DNA of 64,000 bases, from the NCBI RefSeq assembly GCF_016405145.1, contig NZ_JAEKIA010000011.1, positions 16,011-80,010 of the forward strand. The letters run 5' to 3'. Below, one piece after another: positions 27,364 through 37,347 of the stretch. The notes beneath the pieces were generated by a model, which made no database searches, was not told where the DNA came from, and saw only the letters and a program-made list of their open reading frames with translations. Source of the DNA: Schaalia cardiffensis (GTDB taxonomy: Bacteria > Actinomycetota > Actinomycetes > Actinomycetales > Actinomycetaceae). The position numbers were made by a program, and so were the translations under genes. Numbering within the stretch: position 1 is the stretch's first letter; each line of letters opens with the position of its first letter.

Positions 27364-28199
27364 GCCTGGGATTCGGTGACCGCCTGGCGGCGTCCATGAG
27401 GGAGTGCGGCCCAGTGTGCGTCGGCATTGATCCGCATCCGGCCCTGCTCGACGCTTGGGGTCTTCCCCTTTCCCTTGAGGGGCTTCGTCACTTCTCCCTC
27501 GGTGTTGTTGGAGCGTTGGGAGGAAGGGTCGGTGCTTTCAAACCCCAGTCCGCGTTCTTCGAGCGTTTCGGTTCGAAGGGCGTGGGTGTCCTCGAAGAGG
27601 TGATTGCAGCCTGCACTGGGGTGGGGAGCTTGTGCATTGTCGATGCGAAGCGCGGCGATATCGGTTCAACGATGAAGGGTTATGCGGATGCGTATCTCGC
27701 TCAGGGCTCGCCTCTGGCGGCGGATGCGGTGACTCTTTCCCCCTATTTGGGAGTCGGGTCTTTGCGTCCTGCCCTGGAGCTCGCTGCCGAGAATAATAGG
27801 GGAGTGTTCGTGCTTGCCCTCACCTCTAATCCTGAAGGGGCATCTGTTCAGCATTGCCGGGATAGTGAGGGCCGTTCGGTCGCAGCCCGCGTCGTGGAAG
27901 AGCTCGCGGCTTTCAATGCAGAGTGCGGTTTTGACTCCCTCGGCCCTGCGGGGGTCGTTGTTGGCGCGACCGTGGGAAGTGCGGTGAAGGACCTGGGGAT
28001 CGACCTCGAATCCTTGCACGGGGCGATCCTCACTCCCGGGGTCGGCGCCCAGGGTGCGGGGCCCGATGAGCTTGCTGAAGTGTTCGGGCGTGCGCGTCAA
28101 GCGGTGCTCGCTTCTTCGTCGAGGGCGGTTCTGGCGAGAGGACCGAGCCCGGACGGCCTGCGCGGAGCCTATGAGGAGGCGGTGAGTCTGCTCTCTTGA
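27360..28199 (+). CDS. pyrF: Orotidine 5'-phosphate decarboxylase (type 2)
   Basis: The 279-residue protein has the catalytic motif [18 protein letters not shown], substrate loop [12 protein letters not shown] and C-terminal [14 protein letters not shown] segment ([11 protein letters not shown]). The length and context fit the type 2 enzymes of mycobacteria. It makes UMP and closes the pyr operon; pyrD and pyrE are not in the window. The start overlaps the carB stop (ATGA). Confidence 0.96.
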   Translation: MSLGFGDRLAASMRECGPVCVGIDPHPALLDAWGLPLSLEGLRHFSLGVVGALGGRVGAFKPQSAFFERFGSKGVGVLEEVIAACTGVGSLCIVDAKRGDIGSTMKGYADAYLAQGSPLAADAVTLSPYLGVGSLRPALELAAENNRGVFVLALTSNPEGASVQHCRDSEGRSVAARVVEELAAFNAECGFDSLGPAGVVVGATVGSAVKDLGIDLESLHGAILTPGVGAQGAGPDELAEVFGRARQAVLASSSRAVLARGPSPDGLRGAYEEAVSLLS

Positions 28200-28499
28200 G
28201 GCGCGGGGGCTCATTGAGCGTGGCGGGTAAAGAAAGAACCCAGCCTCCTCTTATGAGGCGCGCGGGAGCGGAGTCCAGCGCCAGCTGGTGTGCCGACTGC
28301 ATCCGCGCTTCGCTTGAGGCACGCCGGGGGCGGAGTCCAAGAACAGTCGAAAGGGGCGCTGGCGTGAGTCGTCTCTCCTCGGGCGCTTAGGGCACAGCCT
28401 CATTACGATTCGCCAAAGCGCTGCCCATTTCTTCCACGGAATGTGAGCTGAGCTATACACTTTGCGAAAGGTTACCTCCACGTGAAGGAGTGGGCAGCG
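28200..28499 (+). other. Intergenic region before mihF: hairpin and promoter candidates
   Basis: No gene is apparent in these 300 bases. GCCTC/GAGGC (28243-28247 with 28255-28259) forms a small stem that may end the pyr operon. The motif GCGGAGTCCA occurs twice, near 28269 and 28330. TACACT at 28456-28461 is a possible -10 for mihF, giving a leader of about 30 bases with AAGGAG before the start codon. Confidence 0.4.
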
Positions 28500-28811
28500 A
28501 TGGCACTACCGCATCTGACCCCCGAACAGCGTGCTGAAGCACTTGAGAAGGCAACCGTCGCCAGGCGTCGCCGCGCTGAGATTAAAGGAAAATTGAAGAA
28601 CCGGGAGCTCAGCCTCTCACAGGTTCTCGCGCTCGCTGAGAATGACGAGGCCGTCGCGAAGATGCGAGTCCTCGCTCTTCTTGAGTCTTTGCCGAGAGTC
28701 GGAGTCACCACCGCAGATCATCTGATGGATGAGTACGGGATCGCCAGGACCCGGCGCGTGCGCGGCCTCGGGCATGTTCAAGCCCAGGCCCTCATTGACA
28801 GGTTCGGGTGA
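28500..28811 (+). CDS. mihF: Integration host factor, actinobacterial type (mIHF)
   Basis: The 103-residue basic protein begins MALPHLTPEQRAEALEKATVARRRRAEIKGKLK and contains the helix-two-turn-helix LESLPRVGVTTADHLMDEYGIARTRRVRGLG of mIHF, a nucleoid protein unrelated to E. coli IHF. AAGGAG lies upstream of ATG 28500; a GTG at 28482 would add six residues. Placement directly before gmk is the usual actinobacterial order. Confidence 0.95.
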   Translation: MALPHLTPEQRAEALEKATVARRRRAEIKGKLKNRELSLSQVLALAENDEAVAKMRVLALLESLPRVGVTTADHLMDEYGIARTRRVRGLGHVQAQALIDRFG

Positions 28812-28852
28812 AAGGATTCGGCTGAACGTCCACGCGATGGCAGGATGGTTTC

Positions 28853-29410
28853 ATGGCGACTCCACGACTCACTGTTCTCGCAGGTCCGACCGCTGTCGGC
28901 AAAGGGACTGTCGTCCAGGCCCTTCGGCTCCGGCATCCTGAACTCGTCGTTTCGGTTTCTGCGACGACGCGCGCACCACGGCCCGGAGAAATCGACGGAG
29001 TCCACTATCACTTCCTCAGTGACTCCCAATTCGATGAGCTTGTCGAGGACGGGGGAATGCTCGAATGGGCGTGGGTCCATGGGCTTCACCGCTATGGCAC
29101 TCCCCGCCGCCCCGTTGAAGAGGCTCTCACTGCGGGCAAGAGCGTGCTTTTGGAAATCGACTTGGATGGCGCGCGCCAGGTGCGCCGTTCCATGCCCGAA
29201 GCCCATTTCGTTTTCCTCGCGCCGCCGAGTTGGGATGTGCTGGTTGCGCGTCTGCTCGGGCGGGGCACCGAGGACGAAGAGGAGAGGGCACGGAGGCTGG
29301 AAACCGCGAAGACGGAGCTGGCAGCGGAGTCCGAGTTCGATGTGACTGTGACGAACGACGACCTCGATGTGGCCGTGGCGGAACTGGCCCAGGTTATGGG
29401 CCTGGAGTAG
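28853..29410 (+). CDS. gmk: Guanylate kinase
   Basis: The 185-residue protein has the P-loop [10 protein letters not shown] (10-19), the GMP-binding segment [19 protein letters not shown] and the lid [16 protein letters not shown]. It phosphorylates GMP to GDP. CAGGAT followed by six bases before the ATG resembles a leaderless -10. rpoZ follows after 47 bases. Confidence 0.96.
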   Translation: MATPRLTVLAGPTAVGKGTVVQALRLRHPELVVSVSATTRAPRPGEIDGVHYHFLSDSQFDELVEDGGMLEWAWVHGLHRYGTPRRPVEEALTAGKSVLLEIDLDGARQVRRSMPEAHFVFLAPPSWDVLVARLLGRGTEDEEERARRLETAKTELAAESEFDVTVTNDDLDVAVAELAQVMGLE

Positions 29411-29457
29411 ACTGACGAGCCGTGGCCGTTTGGCCGTGAAGAACCAGGAGGAGTCGA

Positions 29458-29724
29458 ATGTCCGGAATTGTCGCGCAGCCCGAAGGCATCACGTCCCCGC
29501 CGATCGACGATCTTCTTGAGCACGTCGATTCGAAGTACGCGCTCGTGATCTTCGCCGCCCGTCGCGCCCGGCAGATCAACTCGTACAATCTTCAGCTCGA
29601 GCAGAACATGATCCAGTACGTGGGCCCCGTCGTTGAGACCGCTCCCGACGAGAAGCCCCTGGCCATTGCTCTGCGCGAAATCAACGAGGGCCTGTTGTCC
29701 CTCGAGGCCGACGAGAAGGCCTGA
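29458..29724 (+). CDS. rpoZ: RNA polymerase omega subunit
   Basis: The 88-residue protein contains [30 protein letters not shown], the omega core, and the C-terminal [13 protein letters not shown] helix. It supports beta-prime folding and RNA polymerase assembly. ATG 29458 has the good site AGGAGGAG-like CAGGAGGAGT upstream. TAGACT at about 29408 near the end of gmk may add a promoter. Confidence 0.96.
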   Translation: MSGIVAQPEGITSPPIDDLLEHVDSKYALVIFAARRARQINSYNLQLEQNMIQYVGPVVETAPDEKPLAIALREINEGLLSLEADEKA

Positions 29725-29729
29725 GAATC

Positions 29730-31013
29730 ATGGCCCCCACGGTCGTCGTCGGGGTGGGTGCTGGAATCGCCGCCTACAAGGCGGCGATTCTTGTACGCGC
29801 ACTCATGCGCGCCGGCGTGAAAGTCCACGTCGTCCCCACTCCTCGCTCCCTTGATTTCGTTGGACGCACCACCTGGGAGGGGCTGAGTGGCCAGCCCGTC
29901 TTAACGGGAGTCGCGGATCTTCCCGGCGCCGACCATGTGGAGTTGGCTCGAGTGGCGCAGCTCATTGTCATCGCACCGGCCACAGCTGATCTCATCGCTC
30001 GTCTTCGCTCGGGCGTTGCGGACGATCTTTTAACGACGAGTGTCTTGGCGGCTCACTGCCCGGTCCTCATCGCCCCGGCCATGCATTCGAATATGTGGAC
30101 GAACCCAGCGACTCAGGACAATGTTCGTGTCCTGAGAGAGCGGGGAGTGCACGTCCTCGACCCTGACACTGGGGCCCTCGGCTCAGGAGATTCTGGGATC
30201 GGCAGGCTCGTCGATCCTGAGACGATCGCCAAGAAGGCCCTTGAGCTCTTGGGCCGGGGGAAGGTGAAAGACAGCCTCGAGGCAGCTGTGAAATTGGACG
30301 CAGCTGCGAAAACTGAACAGAAGCAGGCCCTCGCGGGTGCGCGTATCCTCATCACCGCAGGTGGCACACGAGAACCCATTGACCCGGTGCGTTTCATTGG
30401 GAACTGCTCCTCGGGGCGTCAAGGCATTGAGATCGCGAAAGCTGCTTTCGCTGCGGGCGCACAGGTCACTCTCTTCGCCTCGAATATTGAATCCGAGATG
30501 CTCTCTGAACTCGATTCTCGAATCGACGTTGTGCCCGCGCCCTCGTCCATCGATGTTGAAGAGGCCGTGATGAGCAGGCTGAAAGACTGTGACGCGCTCG
30601 TCATGGCCGCCGCGATCGCCGACTTCAAGCCCGAAGCGGCAAGGGAGGACAAGATCAAGAAGGACCCGGACTCAACGGATGCGCCGATCCTCCACCTTGT
30701 TCGCACCACCGACATCTTGCGTTCAGTGTGCGTGTCCAAGGACCGGCCGAAAGTGGTGCTCGGTTTCGCCGCAGAAACCGGAACACCCGAGGACGTGTTG
30801 AATCTCGGCACCAAAAAAGCCCTGCGCAAGGGAGCGGATCTTCTCGCCGTGAACCGCGTTGGCGGGGGAGCGGGCTTCGGCGAGGTCGATAATGAGGTGT
30901 GGCTCCTCGACTCTGCGGGCCTGATGCTTGAGAGCACCAAGGGCTCGAAATCCAGGGTCGCTCAAGCCCTTGTCAGCGCGATCGGGGATCGACTCGCTAG
31001 ACTGTCCAGGTGA
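29730..31013 (+). CDS. coaBC: Bifunctional CoaBC (phosphopantothenoylcysteine decarboxylase / synthase)
   Basis: The 427-residue protein has the N-terminal FMN decarboxylase CoaC ([20 protein letters not shown], active-site histidine in DHVELAR, and APAMHSNMW) and the C-terminal CoaB synthase ([30 protein letters not shown]). It performs two CoA synthesis steps. The flap cysteine of the E. coli enzyme is replaced in [13 protein letters not shown]; related actinobacterial enzymes also lack it. The stop overlaps metK (GTGA). Confidence 0.96.
   Translation: MAPTVVVGVGAGIAAYKAAILVRALMRAGVKVHVVPTPRSLDFVGRTTWEGLSGQPVLTGVADLPGADHVELARVAQLIVIAPATADLIARLRSGVADDLLTTSVLAAHCPVLIAPAMHSNMWTNPATQDNVRVLRERGVHVLDPDTGALGSGDSGIGRLVDPETIAKKALELLGRGKVKDSLEAAVKLDAAAKTEQKQALAGARILITAGGTREPIDPVRFIGNCSSGRQGIEIAKAAFAAGAQVTLFASNIESEMLSELDSRIDVVPAPSSIDVEEAVMSRLKDCDALVMAAAIADFKPEAAREDKIKKDPDSTDAPILHLVRTTDILRSVCVSKDRPKVVLGFAAETGTPEDVLNLGTKKALRKGADLLAVNRVGGGAGFGEVDNEVWLLDSAGLMLESTKGSKSRVAQALVSAIGDRLARLSR
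30998..31003 (+). promoter_or_regulatory. -10 element of metK (leaderless), inside coaBC
   Basis: TAGACT, then GTCCAG, then GTG 31010. It allows metK to be expressed separately from coaBC although the genes overlap. Confidence 0.55.
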
Positions 31014-32203
31014 CTTCAAACCGCCTGCTTTTCACGTCTGAATCCGTTACCGAGGGACACCCGGACAAGGTCTGTGATCGGATCTCCGATTCGATCCTTG
31101 ATGCGATCCTCGCCCAGGATCCTCATGCGCGCGTCGCCGTTGAAACGATGACGACGACGGGCCTGGTCCATGTTGCGGGTGAAGTCACGACGGAAGCGTA
31201 CGTCGAGATCCCGCAGATCATCAGGGAAGAGGTCCTCGCGATCGGCTACAACTCCTCGCGAGTCGGATTCGACGGAGCCTCGTGCGGCGTGTCCGTGTCG
31301 ATCGATCAGCAAAGCCCCGACATCGCCGGAGGCGTGGACCGCGCACTCGAAGCGCGTGAAGGCAGTGCCCGTGACGAAAGGGATTCACAGGGCGCCGGAG
31401 ACCAGGGCATCATGTTCGGCTACGCCTGCAATGACACCCCGGACCTCATGCCCGCACCGATCTGGCTCGCACACAGGCTCGCGAAACGCCTGGCGGAGGT
31501 TCGTCACAGTGGTGAAGCTGAGGGGCTGCGCCCCGATGGCAAAACCCAGGTGACTCTCGCTTACGAGGAGGGGCGCCCGGTTGCGATCGACACGGTGCTC
31601 GTCTCAACCCAACATGACGAGACACTGTCGAACACGGCCCTCAGTGATCTCGTGACATCGAAGGTGATCACCCCCGTCCTCGACGAATGCGGACTCGAAC
31701 TGGCTCGCGCCGACATGTCCATCCTCGTCAACCCTTCGGGACGCTTCGTCATTGGTGGGCCCGCGGGTGATGCGGGCCTGACCGGTAGGAAGATCATCGT
31801 TGACACCTATGGGGGCATGGCCCGCCACGGGGGCGGCGCTTTTTCCGGTAAGGACCCCTCGAAGGTCGACCGTTCTGCCGCTTACGCTGCACGCTGGGCC
31901 GCGAAGAATGTCGTGGCAGCGGGGCTGGCCTCCAGGTGCGAGCTGCAGCTCGCCTACGCGATCGGACGCGCGCACCCGGTGGGACTCTACGTCGACACTT
32001 TTGGAACGGGAATCGTTGAAGACCACAGAATCGCTGATGCGATCACTGAAGTGTTCGATCTTCGCCCGGCTGGCATGATCGAAGATCTTGATCTGCTGCG
32101 CCCGATCTACAAGGAGACCTCCGCTTACGGCCACTTCGGACGAGGACTCTTCCCCTGGGAGGCCCTCGATCGGGTTGATGCGCTGAAGGCAGCGATCGAA
32201 TGA
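31010..32203 (+). CDS. metK: S-adenosylmethionine synthase
   Basis: The 397-residue protein contains the family landmarks [32 protein letters not shown] and [16 protein letters not shown]. It makes SAM from methionine and ATP and acts as a tetramer. GTG 31010 is the start, four bases before the coaBC stop ends. SAM made here feeds methyltransferases nearby such as TrmI and RsmB. Confidence 0.97.
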   Translation: MTSNRLLFTSESVTEGHPDKVCDRISDSILDAILAQDPHARVAVETMTTTGLVHVAGEVTTEAYVEIPQIIREEVLAIGYNSSRVGFDGASCGVSVSIDQQSPDIAGGVDRALEAREGSARDERDSQGAGDQGIMFGYACNDTPDLMPAPIWLAHRLAKRLAEVRHSGEAEGLRPDGKTQVTLAYEEGRPVAIDTVLVSTQHDETLSNTALSDLVTSKVITPVLDECGLELARADMSILVNPSGRFVIGGPAGDAGLTGRKIIVDTYGGMARHGGGAFSGKDPSKVDRSAAYAARWAAKNVVAAGLASRCELQLAYAIGRAHPVGLYVDTFGTGIVEDHRIADAITEVFDLRPAGMIEDLDLLRPIYKETSAYGHFGRGLFPWEALDRVDALKAAIE

Positions 32204-32832
32204 GCTCTTTAGATGAGAGCGCCAGCGAGCTTTCCCTGAGCACGCCTGACTTTGATCTGTCGTGGCGGCGAAGGTCTGCGATCGTTATGGCCGTGGCCTC
32301 GCTCCTTGGTTTCGTGTCCGCAATGGTCCTTTCCGTTGAAGCCTGGCACCTCGCGAAGGATTCTGCTGCGAGCTTCGCCTGCGATGTGAACTCGGTCCTG
32401 TCCTGTTCGGCGGTCGCGCAGACCCCCCAAGCCCAGGTTTTCGGCTTCCCGAACGCGTTCATGGGGATCGCTTTCGAAGCGGTCATTTTTTCTCTTGCAG
32501 TGGCCTTGGCTTCTGGGACGCGTTTTGCCAGGTGGTACCAGCTGGGGGCGACTCTCCTTGGAGCCGGTGGACTCCTTTTTGCCGGCTGGCTGTTCTACCA
32601 GTCCTACTTCGTGATCCACGTGCTGTGCCCCTGGTGCCTTGTCACCGCTGCGACGACCGTCTTCGTTTTTGCGACAATGACGCGCATTTCGATCCGCGAG
32701 GGCGCACTGCCCGCCCCCCGGGGGCTGCGCCGTATCATCGCCCTGGGCTACGACTGGGCTTTCACCTTCTTGCTGCTTTTCATCATGGCCGCGATGATCG
32801 TCGGACGATACGGGCTTGCACTCGTGTCGTGA
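32200..32832 (+). CDS. Vitamin K epoxide reductase-family membrane protein
   Basis: The 210-residue protein has four to five membrane helices, a first loop with [12 protein letters not shown] (conserved Cys pair and Ser) and the redox motif CPWC in [10 protein letters not shown]. Bacterial VKOR proteins reoxidise DsbA-type thiol oxidases outside the membrane using quinone. The start overlaps the metK stop (ATGA). The end lies in a 16-bp direct repeat that duplicates the stop codon. Confidence 0.93.
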   Translation: MSSLDESASELSLSTPDFDLSWRRRSAIVMAVASLLGFVSAMVLSVEAWHLAKDSAASFACDVNSVLSCSAVAQTPQAQVFGFPNAFMGIAFEAVIFSLAVALASGTRFARWYQLGATLLGAGGLLFAGWLFYQSYFVIHVLCPWCLVTAATTVFVFATMTRISIREGALPAPRGLRRIIALGYDWAFTFLLLFIMAAMIVGRYGLALVS

Positions 32833-32855
32833 CCGCTCACACTCGTGTCGTGACC
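32819..32855 (+). repeat. Tandem 16-bp repeat across the VKOR stop codon
   Basis: CACTCGTGTCGTGACC occurs at 32819-32834 and 32840-32855 with a 21-base period. The first copy contains the last codons and TGA of the VKOR gene, and the second lies just downstream with a second TGA. Confidence 0.75.
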
Positions 32856-32913
32856 CTGGTGGGCAGGCCCCTTCAGGCACGCAAATGCCCATGGCGCGTG
32901 TTCCAATAGGAGC

Positions 32914-34863
32914 ATGGACATGCAGGGTGCGTTCGAAGGATTCGAGGAGGACTCGGCCCCCATCCGGGTCGCCGGAGTCATCGTCGACGCGGACCTCGCA
33001 CACCTCGACCGGCCCCTCGACTATGAGATCCCCGACGAGCTCGCTGATCGCGTCGAAGTGGGGGTCCTGGTTCGCGTCAGACTCGCAGGCAGGCGAATGA
33101 GCGGCTGGGTCCTCAATGTTCGAACAGAACATCCGATCCATCGTGTCAACCCGATCGAAGCCGTCGTCACAGCGCTTCCCCTCGTCACCCCCGAAATCTT
33201 CGCCGCCGCCCGCAGGATCAGCGACGCGAATGTCGCGACCCTCTCCCAGACCCTCTCCGTGGCGGTGCCGGCCCGCCACGCCTCCACGGAGAAGGCCTTC
33301 CTCGAAGAACCAGCCGTTCACACCCCCACCCCGAGTGCGCCGAGTGGCCTGGCCTGGGCGGACCACCCGGCGGGCCCTGCCCTCCTCAGGCGATTGGGTG
33401 AGGGGGATGCGCCTAGAGCCGTGTGGACGGCTCTGGGGCCGACGCGCGATCAGCGGCTCATCGAAGTGGTCTGGGCCTGCGCTTCCTCGGGCAGGGGTGT
33501 ACTTCTCATCGCTCCGACCGCAGCCCAAGCCGAAGCTTTCTGGCAGATCCTCTCAAAGACGCTGTCGATCCCGGTCGGTCTCGTGGATACGGATTCTTCT
33601 CCGGCGCAGCGCTACCGATGCCATCTCGAGGCCATGACGGGCAGGCTTCGCGTCCTCGTGGGAACACGTTCGACGGCCTGGACTCCAATGAAAGACCTCG
33701 GGCTCATCATCATCTGGGATGACGGGGATGATCGTTTGAGGGAGCGGCGCGCCCCCAGATGCGATGCCCTTGATGTGGCGATCACCCGGGTTCTTATCGA
33801 AGGGTGCGCCCTCGTCCTCGCTTCCTATTCGCGTTCCGTGAAAGCACAGTCCCTCGTCTCCTCCTCCTGGGCGGTCTCCCTGACGGATGATCTGCCCATC
33901 AGGCGTTCCTTGTGTCCGACGGTCAGGGTCCTCGATGACATTGATGCTGCCGCAGCGGGCGACGCGGGAAGCTCAAGGATCCCTCCGCAGGTGACCCGCA
34001 CCATCAGGGAGAGCCTGGAGCACGGTCCCGTCCTCGTTCACGTCGCCTCCGCGGGCTACGTCGCGGTTGTGTCTTGTCAACGCTGCCGGGCGATCGCCCG
34101 TTGTCCCTCTTGCCAAGGACCCCTGCAGATGAATGCGGATGGGCAGGTGGCGTGCGCATGGTGTTCCAGGGCCGTGAGTGATTGGCGTTGCCGGAGCTGT
34201 TCGGGAACGCGCTTGAGGAACGCGAGGATCGGTTCGGAACGGACGGGGGAGGAGATCGCCCGAGCAATTCCAGGAGCCCCGGTCCTCGTCTCCTCTTCAA
34301 CACACCAGATCACCAGAGAGATCCCGAACTCGAAGAGGATCGTCGTGGCGACTGCGGGCGCGGAACCGAGAGCTGAAGGCGGATACGCGGGGATCATTAT
34401 TCTTGACGCGCGCTCGATCGCGGGCCGTGCGGAACTTTGGGCCCCCGAAGAGGCCTTGAGGCGCTGGTTCAACGCTCTTTCCCTCGCCCGTGCAGGAGCT
34501 CCCGCGCTCATCGCCGGAGGAGTTGAACCCACGATGGCGCAGGCCATGATTCGTTTCGACCCGGCTGACTACGCCCAGCGTCTCTTGGATGAACGCGTCG
34601 CCCTCGGTTTCTTCCCCGCGAAGACGCTTATCGCCATTGACGGCGAGCCACGAGATGTCACGGCCGCAGCCGAGGTTGCAGGAGGGGAGCTGATCGGCAC
34701 CCTGCCCCTGAGTGACACGGAACCCACGGTGCGGGCGCTGGTGAGAGTTGAACGTGCGGAACGCACACAGGTCCTCCTCAGTCTTGCCTCCTTCCAAGCC
34801 CACCGCTCTTCAAGGAAACTTGATCCGCTGCGCATCAGCGTCAATCCCCCTGAGCTCTTCTGA
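32914..34863 (+). CDS. priA: PriA-like primosomal protein without helicase motifs
   Basis: The 649-residue protein has the N-terminal DNA-binding region VAGVIVDADLAHLDRPLDYEIPDEL and a PriA zinc-binding block, CQRCRAIARCPSCQGPLQ to CAWCSRAVSDWRCRSCSG. The Walker A position reads SSGRGVLLIAPT without GKT, and the DEAH position reads IWDDGDD, so ATP-driven unwinding is unlikely. This is the known actinobacterial form of PriA, which may only bind restart structures. It is placed before fmt as in mycobacteria. Confidence 0.92.
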   Translation: MDMQGAFEGFEEDSAPIRVAGVIVDADLAHLDRPLDYEIPDELADRVEVGVLVRVRLAGRRMSGWVLNVRTEHPIHRVNPIEAVVTALPLVTPEIFAAARRISDANVATLSQTLSVAVPARHASTEKAFLEEPAVHTPTPSAPSGLAWADHPAGPALLRRLGEGDAPRAVWTALGPTRDQRLIEVVWACASSGRGVLLIAPTAAQAEAFWQILSKTLSIPVGLVDTDSSPAQRYRCHLEAMTGRLRVLVGTRSTAWTPMKDLGLIIIWDDGDDRLRERRAPRCDALDVAITRVLIEGCALVLASYSRSVKAQSLVSSSWAVSLTDDLPIRRSLCPTVRVLDDIDAAAAGDAGSSRIPPQVTRTIRESLEHGPVLVHVASAGYVAVVSCQRCRAIARCPSCQGPLQMNADGQVACAWCSRAVSDWRCRSCSGTRLRNARIGSERTGEEIARAIPGAPVLVSSSTHQITREIPNSKRIVVATAGAEPRAEGGYAGIIILDARSIAGRAELWAPEEALRRWFNALSLARAGAPALIAGGVEPTMAQAMIRFDPADYAQRLLDERVALGFFPAKTLIAIDGEPRDVTAAAEVAGGELIGTLPLSDTEPTVRALVRVERAERTQVLLSLASFQAHRSSRKLDPLRISVNPPELF

Positions 34864-34882
34864 GCTCCCTTCCCCTCCCCGT

Positions 34883-34888
34883 TACACT
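34883..34888 (+). promoter_or_regulatory. -10 element of fmt (leaderless)
   Basis: TACACT, then GGCTTG, then GTG 34895. Confidence 0.5.
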
Positions 34889-34894
34889 GGCTTG

Positions 34895-35836
34895 GTGCGC
34901 ATAGTCTTCGCGGGAACACCCGCCCCTGCCGTCCCCACGCTCCAAGCCCTCCTCGACTCTCACCACGAGGTCGTTGGGGTTGTGACGCGTCCGCCCGCAC
35001 GGGCCGGGCGCGGTCGCAGCCTCGTGCCCTCCGCGGTCGCCACTGTTGCCGAAGAAGCCGGAGTGCCCCTGATCGAAGCGAGTGGCTTCACAGACACGAA
35101 GGTCCTGGATGCTGTTGAAGCTTTGAACGCGGACCTGGGAGTCGTGGTCGCCTATGGTGCGCTCATCCCACCTGCGGTCCTCGACATGCCGAGATTCGGC
35201 TGGGTGAACCTGCACTTTTCTGATTTGCCGCGTTGGCGTGGAGCAGCCCCCGTCCAATGGGCGGTCCTTTCCGGAGATGAAAGAACCGCGTCGAGCGTGT
35301 TCCAACTCGAAGAAGGGCTCGACACGGGGCCGGTTTTTTCACGCCTGCCCGTGCCGATTGGGCGTGAGACTGCCGGCGAACTCCTTGAGATCATGTCCGA
35401 GCTCGGAGCGGCGCAGATCCTCGAGGTCGTTGACTCTATCGCTGAGGGCAGTGCGTGCGCCGTCCCCCAAGACGAGGAAGATCCGGCGAAGAGTCGGGCC
35501 CGCCAATTGACCCACGATGATGGTTTCATTGATTTTACGAAGAGTGCTCAAGAGGTCGACCGCATTATCCGTGCCGTGACCCCGAACCCTGGGGCGTGGA
35601 CACTCCTGCCCGGGGGAGTGCGCCTCAAACTCGGACCCGTGACTCCCGATCCTCAGGGGGAGGCAGGACCGGGCGTGATCCGCGCTTCAAAGAAGAGTGT
35701 CGAGGTCGGCTGCGCTCAGGGGCAGGTCAGCTTGGGGCGGGTCGCCCCGGCGGGTAAGGGGTGGATGGATGCTGCCGCCTGGGCTCGCGGTGCACGCCTC
35801 GAAGAGGGCGCCCGCCTGGGCGTGAAGGAGGACTGA
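34895..35836 (+). CDS. fmt: Methionyl-tRNA formyltransferase
   Basis: The 313-residue protein starts MRIVFAGTPAPAVPTLQALL and has the formyl-folate site LHFSDLPRWRGAAPVQWA, with the conserved H and, further on, D in LDTGPVF. The C-terminal OB-like domain is present. It formylates initiator Met-tRNA with 10-formyl-THF. GTG 34895 is the leaderless start; an upstream ATG would run through the priA end. The stop shares one base with rsmB. Confidence 0.96.
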   Translation: MRIVFAGTPAPAVPTLQALLDSHHEVVGVVTRPPARAGRGRSLVPSAVATVAEEAGVPLIEASGFTDTKVLDAVEALNADLGVVVAYGALIPPAVLDMPRFGWVNLHFSDLPRWRGAAPVQWAVLSGDERTASSVFQLEEGLDTGPVFSRLPVPIGRETAGELLEIMSELGAAQILEVVDSIAEGSACAVPQDEEDPAKSRARQLTHDDGFIDFTKSAQEVDRIIRAVTPNPGAWTLLPGGVRLKLGPVTPDPQGEAGPGVIRASKKSVEVGCAQGQVSLGRVAPAGKGWMDAAAWARGARLEEGARLGVKED

Positions 35837-37311
35837 TGGGGACCCGCAAGTACTCGGATGGATACCGTGCTCTTCGTGATGCGGATGCCCCGCGGAGGAT
35901 CGCCTTCGATGTGCTCATGCAGGTCGAAAGGGACGGGGCTTTTGGGAACATCGCCCTCGCGAAGGCTCTGCGTCAAGCTCGACAGCACGAAAGGATCGAT
36001 GCGAGGGACGCCGCTTTCGCTTCGGAACTCGTCAATGGGACTCTACGAGGGCGAGGTCGCCTCGACGCGGTTCTTGCGCGGTATTTGACGCGCCCCATTG
36101 AGGAACTCGACTTACCTGTCGCGGTGCTCCTGCGTCTCGGTGCCCATCAGCTCCTCAATATGCGTGTACCCGATCATGCGGCGGTTTCAACGACCGTTGA
36201 TCTTGCGCGGATGAATCTGACCGACGGGCCGACACGAATGGTGAATGCGGTTCTTCGTTCCATCACCCGTGAGGAGGAGGGCGCGATCGAAGAGGCTTTG
36301 GAACAGATTGAGGATCCCATTGAGCGTCTCGGAGCACTGACCTCACATCCGACGTGGATGGTGGAGGCTTTCTCCCAGGCCCTCACAGCCCACGGGTATT
36401 CCTCAGACGAGCTCGAAGCTCTTCTCGAGGGCGATAACATTGCGCCCCATGTGACTCTCGTGGCCCGACCCGGGCTCATTGAAGCTGAGGAGCTTGCCGA
36501 CGAGGCTGAGGAAGTGCTCGACACGCGTGTCGCGATGGGCACTGTGAGTTCCAGGGCGGTCCTGATCGAGTCGGGTGATCCTGCGGCCCTCGAATCGATC
36601 CGCAGTGGGGCTGCCGGGGTCCAAGATGAGGGTTCTCAGTTGTCGGCTCTGATCGCCGCTGCGGCTCCTCTCGAAGGCCCTGACGTGTCCTGGCTGGATC
36701 TTTGCGCAGGTCCTGGCGGTAAAGCGGCGTTGCTTGGTGCCCTGGCTCGCCAACGTCAGGCTCATCTTGTCGCCAATGAACTCCACCCTCACCGCGCCCG
36801 CCTTGTCGAGCGGGCCTGCCGCAGGCTCGACAATGTTGATGTCGTCTCTTCCGATGGTCGTAGCTTCGGTGGGCGCAACACTTCTTGGGCTCTGGGGTCT
36901 TTCGACCGGGTGGTTGTTGATGCGCCTTGCTCGGGAATGGGGTCGATGCGTCGTCGTCCTGAATCCCGGTGGCGCAGGTCACAGGCGGATGTTGGGGAAC
37001 TCGTGATACTCCAGGCGCAGCTTTTACGTCGCGCCCGTGATCTTGTGCGCCCCGGAGGGGTCCTTACCTACATCACCTGCTCTCCGCATAAGGAAGAGAC
37101 GGTCGATCAGCTTGAGGCTCTTCTTAGCGAGGGCGGGCTCGAATTGCTCGATACTGTCGCGATCGCAGAGGACCTGGTTCCAATGTCTTTGGAGATCCCC
37201 GAAAGCGCGGGACTCGTGGCCGGGGCGAAGGGAAGGAGCTTGCAGCTTTGGGAGCATCGCCATGGGACGGATCTGATGTTCATCGCCGCCCTTCGGCGAG
37301 TGGGAGAATGA
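35836..37311 (+). CDS. rsmB: 16S rRNA (cytosine(967)-C5)-methyltransferase RsmB
   Basis: The 491-residue protein has an N-terminal NusB-like RNA-binding domain (about 20-155) and a C-terminal SAM domain with LDLCAGPGGKAALLGAL, DAPCSGMGSMRRRPESRWR and the catalytic cysteine region YITCSPHKEE. It methylates C967 (E. coli numbering) of 16S rRNA. It is coupled to fmt by the TGATG overlap at 35836. Confidence 0.95.
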   Translation: MGTRKYSDGYRALRDADAPRRIAFDVLMQVERDGAFGNIALAKALRQARQHERIDARDAAFASELVNGTLRGRGRLDAVLARYLTRPIEELDLPVAVLLRLGAHQLLNMRVPDHAAVSTTVDLARMNLTDGPTRMVNAVLRSITREEEGAIEEALEQIEDPIERLGALTSHPTWMVEAFSQALTAHGYSSDELEALLEGDNIAPHVTLVARPGLIEAEELADEAEEVLDTRVAMGTVSSRAVLIESGDPAALESIRSGAAGVQDEGSQLSALIAAAAPLEGPDVSWLDLCAGPGGKAALLGALARQRQAHLVANELHPHRARLVERACRRLDNVDVVSSDGRSFGGRNTSWALGSFDRVVVDAPCSGMGSMRRRPESRWRRSQADVGELVILQAQLLRRARDLVRPGGVLTYITCSPHKEETVDQLEALLSEGGLELLDTVAIAEDLVPMSLEIPESAGLVAGAKGRSLQLWEHRHGTDLMFIAALRRVGE

Positions 37312-37334
37312 TCACAGGATGGTGCTCTGAGCTG

Positions 37335-37340
37335 TAGCAT
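37335..37340 (+). promoter_or_regulatory. -10 element of rpe (leaderless)
   Basis: TAGCAT, then seven bases, then ATG 37348. Confidence 0.5.
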
Positions 37341-37347
37341 TGCCCCC

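Noticed and set aside
29730..31013. Missing flap cysteine in CoaC as a defect
   Set aside because: As far as I recall the mycobacterial enzyme also lacks cysteine at this position, so it looks like a group feature.
32209..33528. A 439-codon open frame on the minus strand
   Set aside because: It lies opposite the VKOR gene and the 5' part of priA, both of which have clear family motifs. It shows no recognisable domain and is a GC-rich shadow frame.
32914..34863. Loss of helicase motifs in PriA as a novelty
   Set aside because: Actinobacterial PriA proteins are known to lack functional Walker motifs, so this is expected for the group.
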